Source: Bacteroides sp.
GTDB lineage: Bacteria; Bacteroidota; Bacteroidia; Bacteroidales; Bacteroidaceae
Assembly: GCA_021203405.1 (NCBI GenBank)
Contig: JAJQBG010000352.1
Location: 1 to 52,827 of the forward strand
Reading direction: 5' to 3'
Length of the DNA stretch: 52,827 nucleotides
Positions within the stretch are counted from its first letter, which is position 1. Every line of letters starts with the position of its first letter. The notes beneath the pieces are model-generated. The model was not told the origin of the DNA. It worked only from the letters and a program-made list of their open reading frames with translations, and ran no database searches. Shown here in pieces: positions 1-10,094 of the stretch. The position numbers and the translations under genes were made by a program.

Positions 1-270
1 ATCTTATATCCGCACAAATGTTTGTAACAGGCTTCTATACGATCTTTCACTTCATTCGGTTATCTATCTCCGGAAAACCAGGGAATAGTTATTATAAGGT
101 ATAAATCTGTGGAATATCTCTCGTTTCCTGATCTCTAAATTAATCAATCTGTTCCTAACTTCCACTACCTTTCAGTAACTTTAATAAGATGAGGGATTTT
201 AAACCGGATATACTGTACGAATTCCCTTTTTTATCGTACCATTTTCATAAAACAGGCAAGCCTTTCCCCC

Positions 271-278
271 TACATTTG
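271..278 (+). promoter_or_regulatory. Bacteroidetes -7 promoter box for locus 1 susC
   Basis: The octamer TACATTTG fits the Bacteroidetes housekeeping -7 consensus TAnnTTTG. A T-rich stretch near 241-249 sits at about the right distance for the weak -33 element. It lies about 95 bases before the susC start, leaving a leader that contains a strong hairpin. The rest of 1-374 shows no gene that I can support. Confidence 0.6.
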
Positions 279-305
279 TACCACAACCAGGAAGTAAACA
301 GGGCC

Positions 306-341
306 TGACAGGAAAAAACATCTCTTTATTTTTTCCTGTCA
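306..341 (+). promoter_or_regulatory. Perfect 13-bp inverted repeat in the susC leader
   Basis: The arm TGACAGGAAAAAA (306-318) is the exact reverse complement of 329-341, with a 10-base loop. It lies between the predicted promoter and the susC start. The 3' arm begins with six T but ends in a C-rich segment, so it is not a classic intrinsic terminator. It could be an attenuator, a transcript stabiliser or a protein-binding site. Confidence 0.6.
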
Positions 342-374
342 TCCAGACCACTTCCACATTATAACTATAATATT

Positions 375-3300
375 ATGAGAAAACTAACTTTAAACCTTTT
401 CCGATCTGTGCCTGTCCGACCTGCAGGAAAACTGCGGAAAGATAAACGGCACATACTATTCATGCTGTTTATGTTATTGAATCTCTCTCTCTTTTCGCCC
501 AGCAAACCACTGTAAGCGGAACGGTGAGAGAAAATTCGGGCGAACCTCTGATGGGTGTCAATGTAAAGGTGACGGGAACCTCCCTGGGAACCGTCACCGA
601 TATTCAGGGTAATTATAGTATAGAGGTAACTGCTGCCCAAAAGGAACTGAAATTCTCTTTTATGGGATTTGCTACGCAAAAGATCGCTATAGGGGGACGC
701 ACCACGATCCATGTGGTCATGATGGAGAGCAGTGAAACCCTTGAAGAGGTAGTGGTAGTGGGTTACGGTACGATGAAAAAGTGGGATGTGACCGGAGCCA
801 TTACTTCCGTCTCTGCAAAAGACATTGAGAACCGGCTCTCTACCAATGTATTCCAGGCCCTGCAGGGTCAGGCAGCAGGTGTACATATCGTAAGCGGATC
901 GGGACAACCCGGTGAGAGTTCTGCCATCCGCATCCGCGGTACTTCCTCCTTTTCGGATACGGCAGTAGATCCTTTGTATATAGTAGACGGAGCACCGATG
1001 GAGAATATAGATGCCATTAATCCGGCAGATATCAAATCCATAGAGATCCTGAAAGATGCTGCCTCTGCCGCTATTTACGGATCACGTTCGGCCAACGGGG
1101 TGGTTATCATCACCACCAAACAGGGAGACAAGAACAAACCGGTGATCGATATTAAATATGACCACTCGTGGGGCTCGCTCTCCCACAAACTACCGCAGGC
1201 TAATACGACAGAACGGCGGCTCTATGACCTCAAACGGCGGGAGTTTTTCCTGGAATACAGTCCGGCCAATGCCGATGAGAGCATCCAGATGATAGAGGAT
1301 TCACTGAATGTCTTCTTTAATGTAGACAATGACTACCAGAAGATCGCCTTCTCCACCGCTCAGAAAGACCAGGTAGACCTGAGCATCGGGGGAGGATCCG
1401 ATAACCTGAAATATTTTATCAATACCGGTTATTACAGTGAGAAAGGGATCATCAGTAATACCAGTTACGATCGCCTGACGGCCCGTATCAACTCTGACTA
1501 TACAGCTTCTAAAGCTGTATCCATGGGTACACGTGTCTCTCTGTCGTATGCCCGCAAGAAGGGGATCGACGAGGGGGCTTTCTGAACTCAATGCTGATCC
1601 GGCGTCCCTATTTTTCTCTCTACTTCCCGGATGGCAGTATGGTGGGTATCTTCAACGGACAGAAAAGCCCGATAGCCCTGACGGAATACACTACAGACTT
1701 TACAGACTACTACCGCCTCAACTTTTTCCAGTATCTCCAGATCAATCTAAACAAAAACCTGAAGTTCCGGACCAACCTGAGCGTGGGCTACTATTCCAAC
1801 AAACGAAAGTACCTGTTACCCAGTATCCTCTACGACGAGAACCAGAGCAACAACCAGGGAGCCTCGTATAATTATCTCAACTGGAACTGGATGAACGAGA
1901 ATTACCTCACCTATACACGACGGTTTAACCATGCACATAATTTCTCGGCTATGGCAGGAATGAGCGCACAGAAATGGTCGCGTGAAGATGAGATCCTGGC
2001 AGGCTCTAACTCCCCCAGTGGCCTGCTCTATACCATGAATGGCTTTGTAGCCAATCTGGACCTCACAAAGACCGGTACCTGGCAATGTGGTCACTCCCTG
2101 GCCTCGGTATTCGGACGTGTCACCTATGATTACAAAAGCCGGTACCTGTTTAATGCCAACTTCCGCCGCGACGGCTCATCCCGTTTTGCCAAAAATAACA
2201 AATGGGGAAACTTTCCCTCCGTATCAGTGGGATGGCGCTTCTCCGATGAGAAGTTCATGGAGAAGACCCGAAGTGTGCTGGAAGATGCGAAGTTACGCCT
2301 GAGCTACGGGATCACAGGGAACGAATAGATCGGTAACTATGAGTATATCATGTCGTACAAAACAGATATCATATACGACGGTGTAGGTGGAGTAACCCCT
2401 TCGCGCCTGAGTGTGGACGACCTGTCGTGGGAACAAACGTCACAGATGAACCTGGGTCTGGACCTCTCGCTCCTGGGCGGACGGGTAACGCTGACAGCAG
2501 ATTACTACGATAAGTATACCAAAGACCTGCTGGCACAATTCCAGGTTCCCAAAGAGTGGGGTTACAACTACACTATGAAGAACATCGGTGAGGTGCGCAA
2601 CCAGGGAATTGAACTGGCTCTATCCGGAGATGTACTACAGAGAGATAAATTTCGCTGGAACCTGGCTTTCAACCTCTCTAAAAATGTAACCCGGATCGAA
2701 AAGCTGGCCGACGGTACCCCCTACCTGCAGAGCGGACTATGGTGGATGGAAGAGGGAGGTAAACTGGGCGACTTTTACGGATATAAGGCTATTGACATAT
2801 TCCAGTACAGCGAATCCAATGCTTTCACCAACGAGTGGCAGCAACTCACTCCGGTATTTGAGAACGGAATCTTCCACAAATATACACTCAATGGTACCGA
2901 TTATACCGGAGAGGTACTGCAAAAGACGCTGCCTGACGGACGACCTTTCCGGGGCGGGGATATCAACTGGCAGGAGAACGGCGAACCGGACGGTATCATT
3001 GATGAGAAAGACCGCATGGTATTGGGAAATGCCCAGCCTAAATTTACCGAAGGATTCAATACCCAGCTCACTTATAAGAACTGGGACCTCTTTCTCTCTT
3101 TCTACTACTCCATCGGAGGAGATCTTTACAACTACGCCCGCCAGGAACGGAATGCTTTCCGTTTCACGGGAACCACTCCGGAACCGGAAGTAATTTACAA
3201 TCTCTGGGTAAAAGAGGGGGATAAGGCACTCTACCCACACCCCTATAACGATGAGTACGACAATGCCCGGGTGGGACAGGGACATTCCTTCTATATAGAG

Positions 3301-3543
3301 GATGGTTCTTTCATCAAACTACGCAACGCACGCCTGAGCTATACATTTGACCGGGAACTGGTCCGGAAACTGAAGATGAAGAACCTGGCGTTGTATGTGT
3401 ATGGTAACAATCTGCTTACCTGGACCAACTACCGGGGATACGACCCGGAATTTTCTACCGGATCGGCCCTGGAACTGGGACGCGATAACAACCGCTACCC
3501 GCGCAAACGGGAGTATGGAGTAGGATTCAATATGAACTTCTAA
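375..3543 (+). pseudogene. SusC-family TonB-dependent outer-membrane transporter, interrupted (locus 1)
   Basis: This encodes an outer-membrane, TonB-dependent importer for oligosaccharides. A signal peptide begins at the ATG at 375. It is followed by a carboxypeptidase-regulatory-like domain (about residues 42-115, with SGEPLMGVNV), a plug with VVVVGYGT and GSRSANGVVIITT, and a beta-barrel ending in GFNMNF and TAA. Three interruptions are visible. A frameshift lies in the signal peptide at the CT/T tract 482-497. A second lies near 1578-1585, between DEGAF and LNSMLIRR. A TAG at 2326-2328 falls inside GNE-stop-IGNY, where families vary but Gln is acceptable. Protein similarity continues on both sides of every break. 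It overlaps nothing and is followed by susD after 13 bases. As sequenced it would not give a full protein unless the breaks are errors, phase-variable or recoded. Confidence 0.9.
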
Positions 3544-3556
3544 ACAGTATAAAAAT

Positions 3557-4989
3557 ATGAAGACACATAAGATACTTTTTCTGCTGTTCCTTACCACGAG
3601 TCTACTGGCCTCCTGCAATGATTTTCTGGATGAACAGCCCTACAGCGAGATACCTAAAGATGAGATGTGGCAGAATGCCAAAGACGCGCAGGCGGGTGTG
3701 GCGGAGATATACGGACTCTTCCGCAACATGCTGCGGGAGAATTACTGGTACTGGGGTGAATTCCGTTCGGATAACTTCTCCAAAGGAGCACCCAGTATGT
3801 CAGATCAGGAGATTGTAATGGCTAACTCCATGAGCTCCAATCACCGGGCCAGCCTATGGACCAACACCTATAAAGTGATCAACCAGGCCAACCTGGCTAT
3901 CAAATACCCGCCCGGTGTGGATATGGCCTCCTCCACAGAGAAAAACGACCTGCTGGGATGGGCACTCACCATGCGGGCGCCGGCCTACTTCTATGCAGTA
4001 CGTGTATGGGGTGATGTACCGGTATATACCGAACCGGTGGAAAATGCTTCGACCGCAGTATACAAAGGACGTACCCCCGCCACAGAGGTGCTGAACGAAG
4101 TGGTCCTAAGCGATCTGAAACGGGCAGAGACACTCATATTAAAAAGTAATAAGGAGTGGAAACGGATCTCCTTGTATGGGGTATGGGCAGTAATGGCCGA
4201 TGTATACATGTGGTTGCATGAATATTCCCTGGCCGACCAGACCATAGAGAAGATGGGAGAAGACCCCTCCTTCATGGCATTGGGGACAACCATGGAGGGT
4301 TGGCAACGGATGCTGACTACGGAGCTTAACAACAAAGCCTCGGACGGCAACTACCAGACCGATGATTACAGCACCAAAGAGCTGATCTTTGTTATCCATT
4401 ACGAGATGTCGGAGGTAGGGACCAACGGATACAGCTATATGTATCAGTGGTTTACCGGGTCGGGTAACCGGGCCGGGGTACTGTCGGAAGCTTTCCTGAG
4501 TAAACTGGACCGGAACAATGACCGGCGGGCACCGATCATCGCCATGGAGTACCAGGGAGCTACGAAACTCAACAAATTTATTGGGGGAGTGATTAGTACC
4601 ACCTTGAACCGTACCTGTGAGATCGCCTATCCGGTCTACCGGTATGCGGATATGATGCTGCTGCGTGCCGAGGCACTGGCACACCAGGGAAAATGGGACG
4701 AAGCCCTCGATCTGGTGCGTAGAATACGTACACGGGCAGGTGTGGGAGAGAGCACACGCACGATAGGAACTTTTTCCAGTACGGAAGAGCTGATAGACTA
4801 TATCCTGGACGAACGTCAGGTAGAACTGGTAGGCGAAGGCGCCGGTGGTTCGACCTGGTACGGACCCATACCTGGCGAAAAGTGATGGAGCCCATCAACG
4901 GCATGGACGACGAGCGCAAAGTACTCTTCCCGATCCACTATTCGCATGTGTTTGAGAATAGAAATATTGAACAGAATCCGGGCTATTGA
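3557..4989 (+). pseudogene. SusD-family surface glycan-binding lipoprotein, one frameshift (locus 1)
   Basis: SusD proteins are lipoproteins that cap their SusC partner and bind the glycan at the cell surface. The signal peptide ends with the lipobox LLASC (residues 16-20). The body has the usual tetratricopeptide-like helices and the late motifs YRYADMMLLRAEAL and DERQVEL. Near 4838-4845 one base is missing: before it the frame reads LVGEG, after it RRWFDLVRT then TWRKVMEPINGMDDER. The corrected frame ends in the classic SusD tail QNPGY followed by TGA at 4987-4989. Restoring one G or C gives the expected family sequence. It is in an operon with susC upstream and the fasciclin gene 36 bases downstream. 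Confidence 0.88.
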
Positions 4990-5025
4990 GGCCGGGAGAT
5001 CTATAAACTAAAAAACAGACAGATC

Positions 5026-5667
5026 ATGAAACGCATGATACATATTTTACATACAAGGAGTAACCGGCTCCTTGCTATACTCATAGTATTGCTTACCTGC
5101 TCTTCGTGCGACCTCGCTCTGCAGAAAGATCACAACTACCATCCGGAAACACTCGATCCGCACGTTGATATGACAGCGTGGGAGTATCTGAACACCCGGA
5201 CGGATATCTTTTCAAGCCTGATCGAAGCCCTGGAGTTTACGGGTCTTGACGAGTATTACAAACAGAACGATCATCTGTATACCTTCCTGGCACTGACCAA
5301 TACGGCTATGAAAACCTATATGAATAATGCAGCACCGGGGGTAACAGAACTGGAAGAACTGAACGAAATCCAGCAGGCCGATCTGGTAAAGACCCTGAAA
5401 TACCACATTGTAGACGGAGAGTACAGCTCTTACGGACAGCTACCGGTGGAACCGATCTTTGTGATCACCCTGCTCAGCGGTAAAGAGGGCGGACTGATGA
5501 CCATGCTGGTGCGCAAAAATCCCTGGCAGGCCGATGCAGGTAAGATCATTATCAACGATACAGGAAGCAACGGCAATTCGCCGATGCGCTCGGCCATCTC
5601 AAGCAACATTATGCCCACTAACGGAGTGGTGCATATCTTTAATAACTATTGCTACTACCTACCTTAA
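5026..5667 (+). CDS. Fasciclin-domain lipoprotein of locus 1
   Basis: This is a 213-residue intact protein. A hydrophobic signal segment (about 14-27) ends in a lipobox-like CSSC, so it is probably a lipoprotein. The rest matches a fasciclin (FAS1) fold. It has the start DIFSSLIEALEFTG, the H1-like segment YTFLALTNTAMKTYMN, LVKTLKYHIVDGEY and the H2-like tail TNGVVHIFNNYCYYLP. FAS1 domains mediate adhesion or ligand binding, and in Bacteroidales they often sit behind a SusCD pair as surface lipoproteins. Which glycan it helps to bind cannot be told from the sequence. It is one of the few uninterrupted genes in this operon. Confidence 0.82.
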   Translation: MKRMIHILHTRSNRLLAILIVLLTCSSCDLALQKDHNYHPETLDPHVDMTAWEYLNTRTDIFSSLIEALEFTGLDEYYKQNDHLYTFLALTNTAMKTYMNNAAPGVTELEELNEIQQADLVKTLKYHIVDGEYSSYGQLPVEPIFVITLLSGKEGGLMTMLVRKNPWQADAGKIIINDTGSNGNSPMRSAISSNIMPTNGVVHIFNNYCYYLP

Positions 5668-5682
5668 AAAAACCATCCTATT

Positions 5683-7219
5683 ATGAAACTCAGAAATATA
5701 TTCCTGGGGTCGCTCTTCCTGCTGTGGGCAGGGGGGGTGCGGCGACGACAAAGAGAAACTGGATATCGCAGGAACCACACCACCTGAGATAAAGTTTGTG
5801 CATGAGGAGATGACGGCAGACCTTAACAAAACAGACAATCTGCCGGTGATCGGGGTAATCTCTTCCGGGCTCGGACTAAGTTCGGTAAAGATGTATATCG
5901 TACAGGAAGGAGAACAGGTACTTTACAAAGAGGCGAACGATTTTTTCAACGACAGATCTTACTCCTTTTCGGAAAAGCTGGATTTCGGACCCACTTACGA
6001 ATCTTTTCTGGTAGAGGCTTACGATCGGGCAGACCGGGTAACCCGCGGCACCCTGCCCTTTGAACTGATCCCCATCAAAGAGGCACCGGTGATCGTATTT
6101 GATCCGGAAAAAATATCTTACGATGAGATGTACCCGGCACCCATACCCAATACCACATTCCTGGTGACCTCTACCGCAGGACTCAAAACCATCGAAATGT
6201 CCCTCATCACCACCGAAGGAATGAAACCGTATAGTCAGACCATAGAATTCAACAATTCACCGCCGGAATACGCTTTCAACGAGAAAATCGACTACGACGA
6301 TACCAGCCGGGGGTTTCGGGTGAAAGTGACGGATGTATACGGACAGATCCGCTACGGTAACCTGGAAGTAGAATACAGATCGGTACCAGGCCCGGAGATG
6401 TCCATAGAGACAGAACTCATCTCCTCGGATGATGGGCAGGAAATCTCTCTGCCGATACAGATAAGATCGGTAGCAGGAGTGAAAAAACTGGAGATCTTCC
6501 ATATAGAAAAGGGAGTTGAGATCCTTACTTACAACATGGACTATAACGGTGAAAATGAACTTGATATCCGTCCGCAATTCAATGTAACGGAACTTACAAC
6601 CGCTATAAGAGTAGTAGTGACCGACCGGACAGAGAAAGCACGTACCGACGAAAAACGAATCCCGGCTATTATCGGACTGGACTTTGTACTCAGTTACCAG
6701 GTGGGCAGCCAACGGTATGCAGCAGGTATTGACGGATTTCCGGGTGTCTATCCGCTCTTCTCCTTCAGGGATATGACCGGCTATTCAGTAGACGACGCAC
6801 TGGGTATCAGGGAAAGTAGTATCGATGTAAAATTCTATATGTTCGGCGGTAGTGCAGTACCCCGGGTCTACGCCATGGATGGCGGAGCTTCGGGCACCAA
6901 GAACGATGAATTTATCGGTAAGAACGGAAAAGCCTCCGACTTTACAGTAATGAACGCTACCCGCCTGTTGTTGCTTCCGTCCGGATACGACTTCGACCAG
7001 GCAACCGTAGAAGATATCCGGCAGATCATCGGTAGTCAGATCACCCAGAATGTGATCAATCCGGTAGCAGCGGGAGATGTGATCGCCTTCCGCACAGCAG
7101 CTACATCCAGTGCAGGCGGTGGACGCATCGGTATCATGAAAGTTTCGAGGATAGTGAACACCAATCCATCCGTAGTTATCCAGGGAGAGTTTACGATCTC
7201 GGTGAAAATACCACAATAA
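5683..7219 (+). pseudogene. Surface lipoprotein with Ig-like repeats, frameshift in signal peptide
   Basis: The start at 5683 gives MKLRNIFLGSLFLLWAGG, a lipoprotein signal peptide. It then runs into a tract of seven G (5731-5737) that throws the frame into a premature stop near 5788. With six G the frame continues as Cys-GDDKEKLDIAG and stays open to TAA at 7217-7219. The mature protein shows two or three beta-rich repeats that resemble each other in layout (around PVIGVISSGLG, PNTTFLVTSTAG and PIQIRSVAG). A distinct C-terminal domain follows from about residue 330. I do not recognise a named family. Position after SusC, SusD and fasciclin suggests a surface glycan-binding protein. Without the upstream part the next ATG in frame (5798) would give a cytoplasmic form. 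The G tract may be phase-variable. Confidence 0.7.
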
Positions 7220-7232
7220 TTTGTAAGCAGGT

Positions 7233-7276
7233 GATTTACAATGGATGATCGGGTGAAACTAAATCCATTGTAAATC
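7233..7276 (+). terminator. 14-bp perfect hairpin ending the susCD operon
   Basis: The arm GATTTACAATGGAT (7233-7246) is exactly complementary to 7263-7276, with a 16-base loop. It begins 13 bases after the lipoprotein stop and precedes a new promoter, so it probably ends or stabilises the upstream transcript. The following T run is weak (CTTCCGATTTT), so factor-independent termination is not certain. Confidence 0.6.
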
Positions 7277-7319
7277 TTCCGATTTTAAATTACAAAAAGT
7301 TTTTTAATAGGTAATAAAT

Positions 7320-7327
7320 TATATTTG
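7320..7327 (+). promoter_or_regulatory. -7 promoter box before the GH2 gene
   Basis: TATATTTG matches TAnnTTTG. A T-rich stretch near 7297-7305 lies about 20 bases upstream. The GH2 start is 39 bases downstream. The beta-galactosidase and GH99-like genes therefore look like a separate transcript from susCD. Confidence 0.65.
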
Positions 7328-7366
7328 TAACAAATAACCTGCTTAAATTGAAAAACAAGGAAAACT

Positions 7367-10024
7367 ATGAACAGAATATTCCTAACTGTGGCTCTTTTAG
7401 TATGCTGTATCTGGCTTACAGGAGCCGGTAGGCAACGAGAAACGATCAATGAGAACTGGTATTTCTTCCGGGGTGACCTGCCCGGTGCAGAGCAGGCAGA
7501 CCTGGACCCCGCAACCTGGCAGCCGATCAACCTGCCTCACTGCTGGAACGCAGTGGATTCTTACCAGACCCAGGATTACTACCGCGGTCCGGGATGGTAT
7601 TGGAAAGTGATCACCCTTCCGGAACGCTACCGGGGACAACGAATCTATCTGCGATTCGACGGAGCTTCCCTGCGGGCTGATGTCTATATCAACGGAACCT
7701 ATATCGGTCACCACAAAGGAGGATATACCGCATTCTCTTTTGATATGACAGAGTATCTGCATACCGACCGGCCTAATGTACTGGCTGTAAGAGTCGATAA
7801 CTCCGAACAGGATATTCCACCATTGTCTGCCGATTTCACCTTTTTCGGAGGGATTTACCGGGATGTGTGGCTGATGGGTGTAGAAGAAGTACACTTTGAT
7901 ATGGATAACATGGCCTCCCCAGGTATTTTTATGGAGACCCCGCAGGTATCCGGAGAAGCCGCTACCGTACGGGTACACGGAGTAGTCACTAACCGCAGTA
8001 CCAAAGAGCGTCAGGTAGTGTTTACCCGGGAGATCCGGGACACAGAAAACAACGTAGTGCTCCGGGAAAGTAACCGGCTCACACTGAAACGAGGAGAAAA
8101 GACTCCTTTCGACACACAGACCGGGAAAATCAAAGCCCCCCGTCTCTGGTCTCCGGAAGATCCCTATCTCTATACTTTTACCTGCCGACTGAACGATGCC
8201 CGTAGCGGAGAGCTACTGGATGAGCTGGTACAACCCCTGGGATTCCGCTGGTTCGGATTTGACCCGCAAACCGGATTTTCTCTCAACGGAAAACCCTGCA
8301 AACTGAACGGTGTATGCCGGCACCAGGACCAGCAATACCTGGGAAGTGCCCTGACGGATGATTAGCACCGGCGGGATATGTGGTTGATCCGGGAACTGGG
8401 AACCAACTTCCTGCGCATCTCTCACTATCCGCAGGATGATGCCATTCTGGAACAGTGCAACCGCCTGAGGATCATTGCCTGGGAGGAGATCCCGGTAGTC
8501 AACTACATTGCACCGAACGAGGAGTTTACCCGGAATTGCGAAACCCTACTCCGGGAGATGATCCGGCAGCATTATAACCACCCTTCGGTACTCATGTGGG
8601 GTTATATGAATGAGATCATGCTGGGTACCCTGAAAAAAGAGAAAGAACCGGGTTATGAACCACTGAAAAAGGAGACAGCCCGACTGACCCAAAGGCTGGA
8701 GGAGATCGTACACGAAGAGGATCCCTACCGGGTAAGTGTGACCGCACAACACGAAAATATACCGGCTTATGAAGATACGGGACTCTCAGCCATTCCGGAC
8801 GTACTGGGATGGAATCTCTATCAGGGTTGGTATGGCGGTCGGGTGACCGACTTCGGAAAATTTATGAATGAACAACACCGGTTACATCCGGAGCGTTCCC
8901 ACATTATCAGCGAATATGGAGCCGGATCAGATATCCGTATCCACAGCCTGCAACCGGAGTGTTTTGACTTTAGTATCGAATACCAGCAATACTATACGGA
9001 AGAGATGCTGCGCCAGATCAACGAACGACCTTATATTGCCGGAGCATCGATGTGGAACTTCATTGATTTCGGCTCTGCCCTACGGGAAGAGAGTATGCCG
9101 CACATCAACAACAAAGGAATTGTGTATGCTGACCGTCGCCCTAAAGATATTTACTACTATTACCAGGCTATATGGGCTTCACAACCGGTATTACACATTG
9201 CTTCACGCGACTGGCAGCACCGGACAGGGATCCGGCCCCTGAACCGGGAGGATAGAGCAGAACAACCGGTAAAGATATATTCCAACCTCCCGGAAGCAGA
9301 ACTGTGGCTCAACGGCGTGTCTCTGGGGCATAAACCCCTGGTAAATGGGCATGCGGTATGGCAGGTACCCTTCCGGGAGGGAGATAATACCCTCATAGCG
9401 CGCGGAGTGACTGCGGAAGGAGAAAAAGCAGAGGATGTACTGCGTGTAGCAATGCACTGGCAACCTTCGGACCTGACCGTGCCCATTGCCGACCTGGACC
9501 TGGGGATCAATGTAGGTAGCACAGCTTATTTTACCGATGCACATTCCGGATTTACCTGGGTACCCGACAAGCCCTACGAGGCGGGCAGCTGGGGCTATAC
9601 CGGCGGAGAGATATACCGTAGCAACCCTTCGCGCCTGGGTATACAGGCAGAGGTAACGGGTACGGAGAACCAACCACTGTTCCAGACACTACGCAGCGGG
9701 ATCCGGGAATACCGGTTTGATGTACCACAGGGACGTTACGAAGTGGAACTGCTTTTTGCCGATCCCCGGGAGAAAACCGCCCTGCTCTATGATCTGGGGG
9801 GTGCGGTAAACAGGCAGGCAGACAAAGGCAGGGTGTTTGGTGTAACTCTTAACGGAGAGCCTGTATTGGATAAACTGGATCTGCATAGAGAATATGGTTC
9901 CCTTTTCGCTGTTACCAGACGTTATATCGTAAAGAGTGAAGGTGACGAAGGGATCCGCGTAGGATTCCATCCGGTTCAGGGAGAGACTATACTGAACGGT
10001 ATCCGTATACGGGCCTTACACTGA
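7367..10024 (+). pseudogene. GH2 beta-galactosidase, one in-frame TAG
   Basis: This is a glycoside hydrolase family 2 enzyme of about 885 codons, exported by the N-terminal signal (residues 1-21). A sugar-binding jelly roll (about 25-180) is followed by an Ig-like domain and a TIM barrel. The acid/base Glu lies in MWGYMNE and the nucleophile in ISEYG. A C-terminal malectin-like or lectin region contains YRFDVPQGRYEVELLF. At 8363-8365 an in-frame TAG interrupts TDD-stop-HRRDM. The family consensus at this point is (T)(D/E)(E/D)QH, so the expected residue is Gln and the codon CAG. The frame is otherwise open from ATG to TGA with no frameshift. A terminating TAG would leave only the first 332 residues, without the catalytic Glu pair. 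The likely substrate is a terminal beta-galactoside, but beta-glucuronide or mannoside cannot be excluded. Confidence 0.85.
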
Positions 10025-10094
10025 GAAAAGCAACAGCAAGAATAACCCCCTTAATCCCTGCTCCTATGACCAGAGATTAATTAATCCGAACCAC

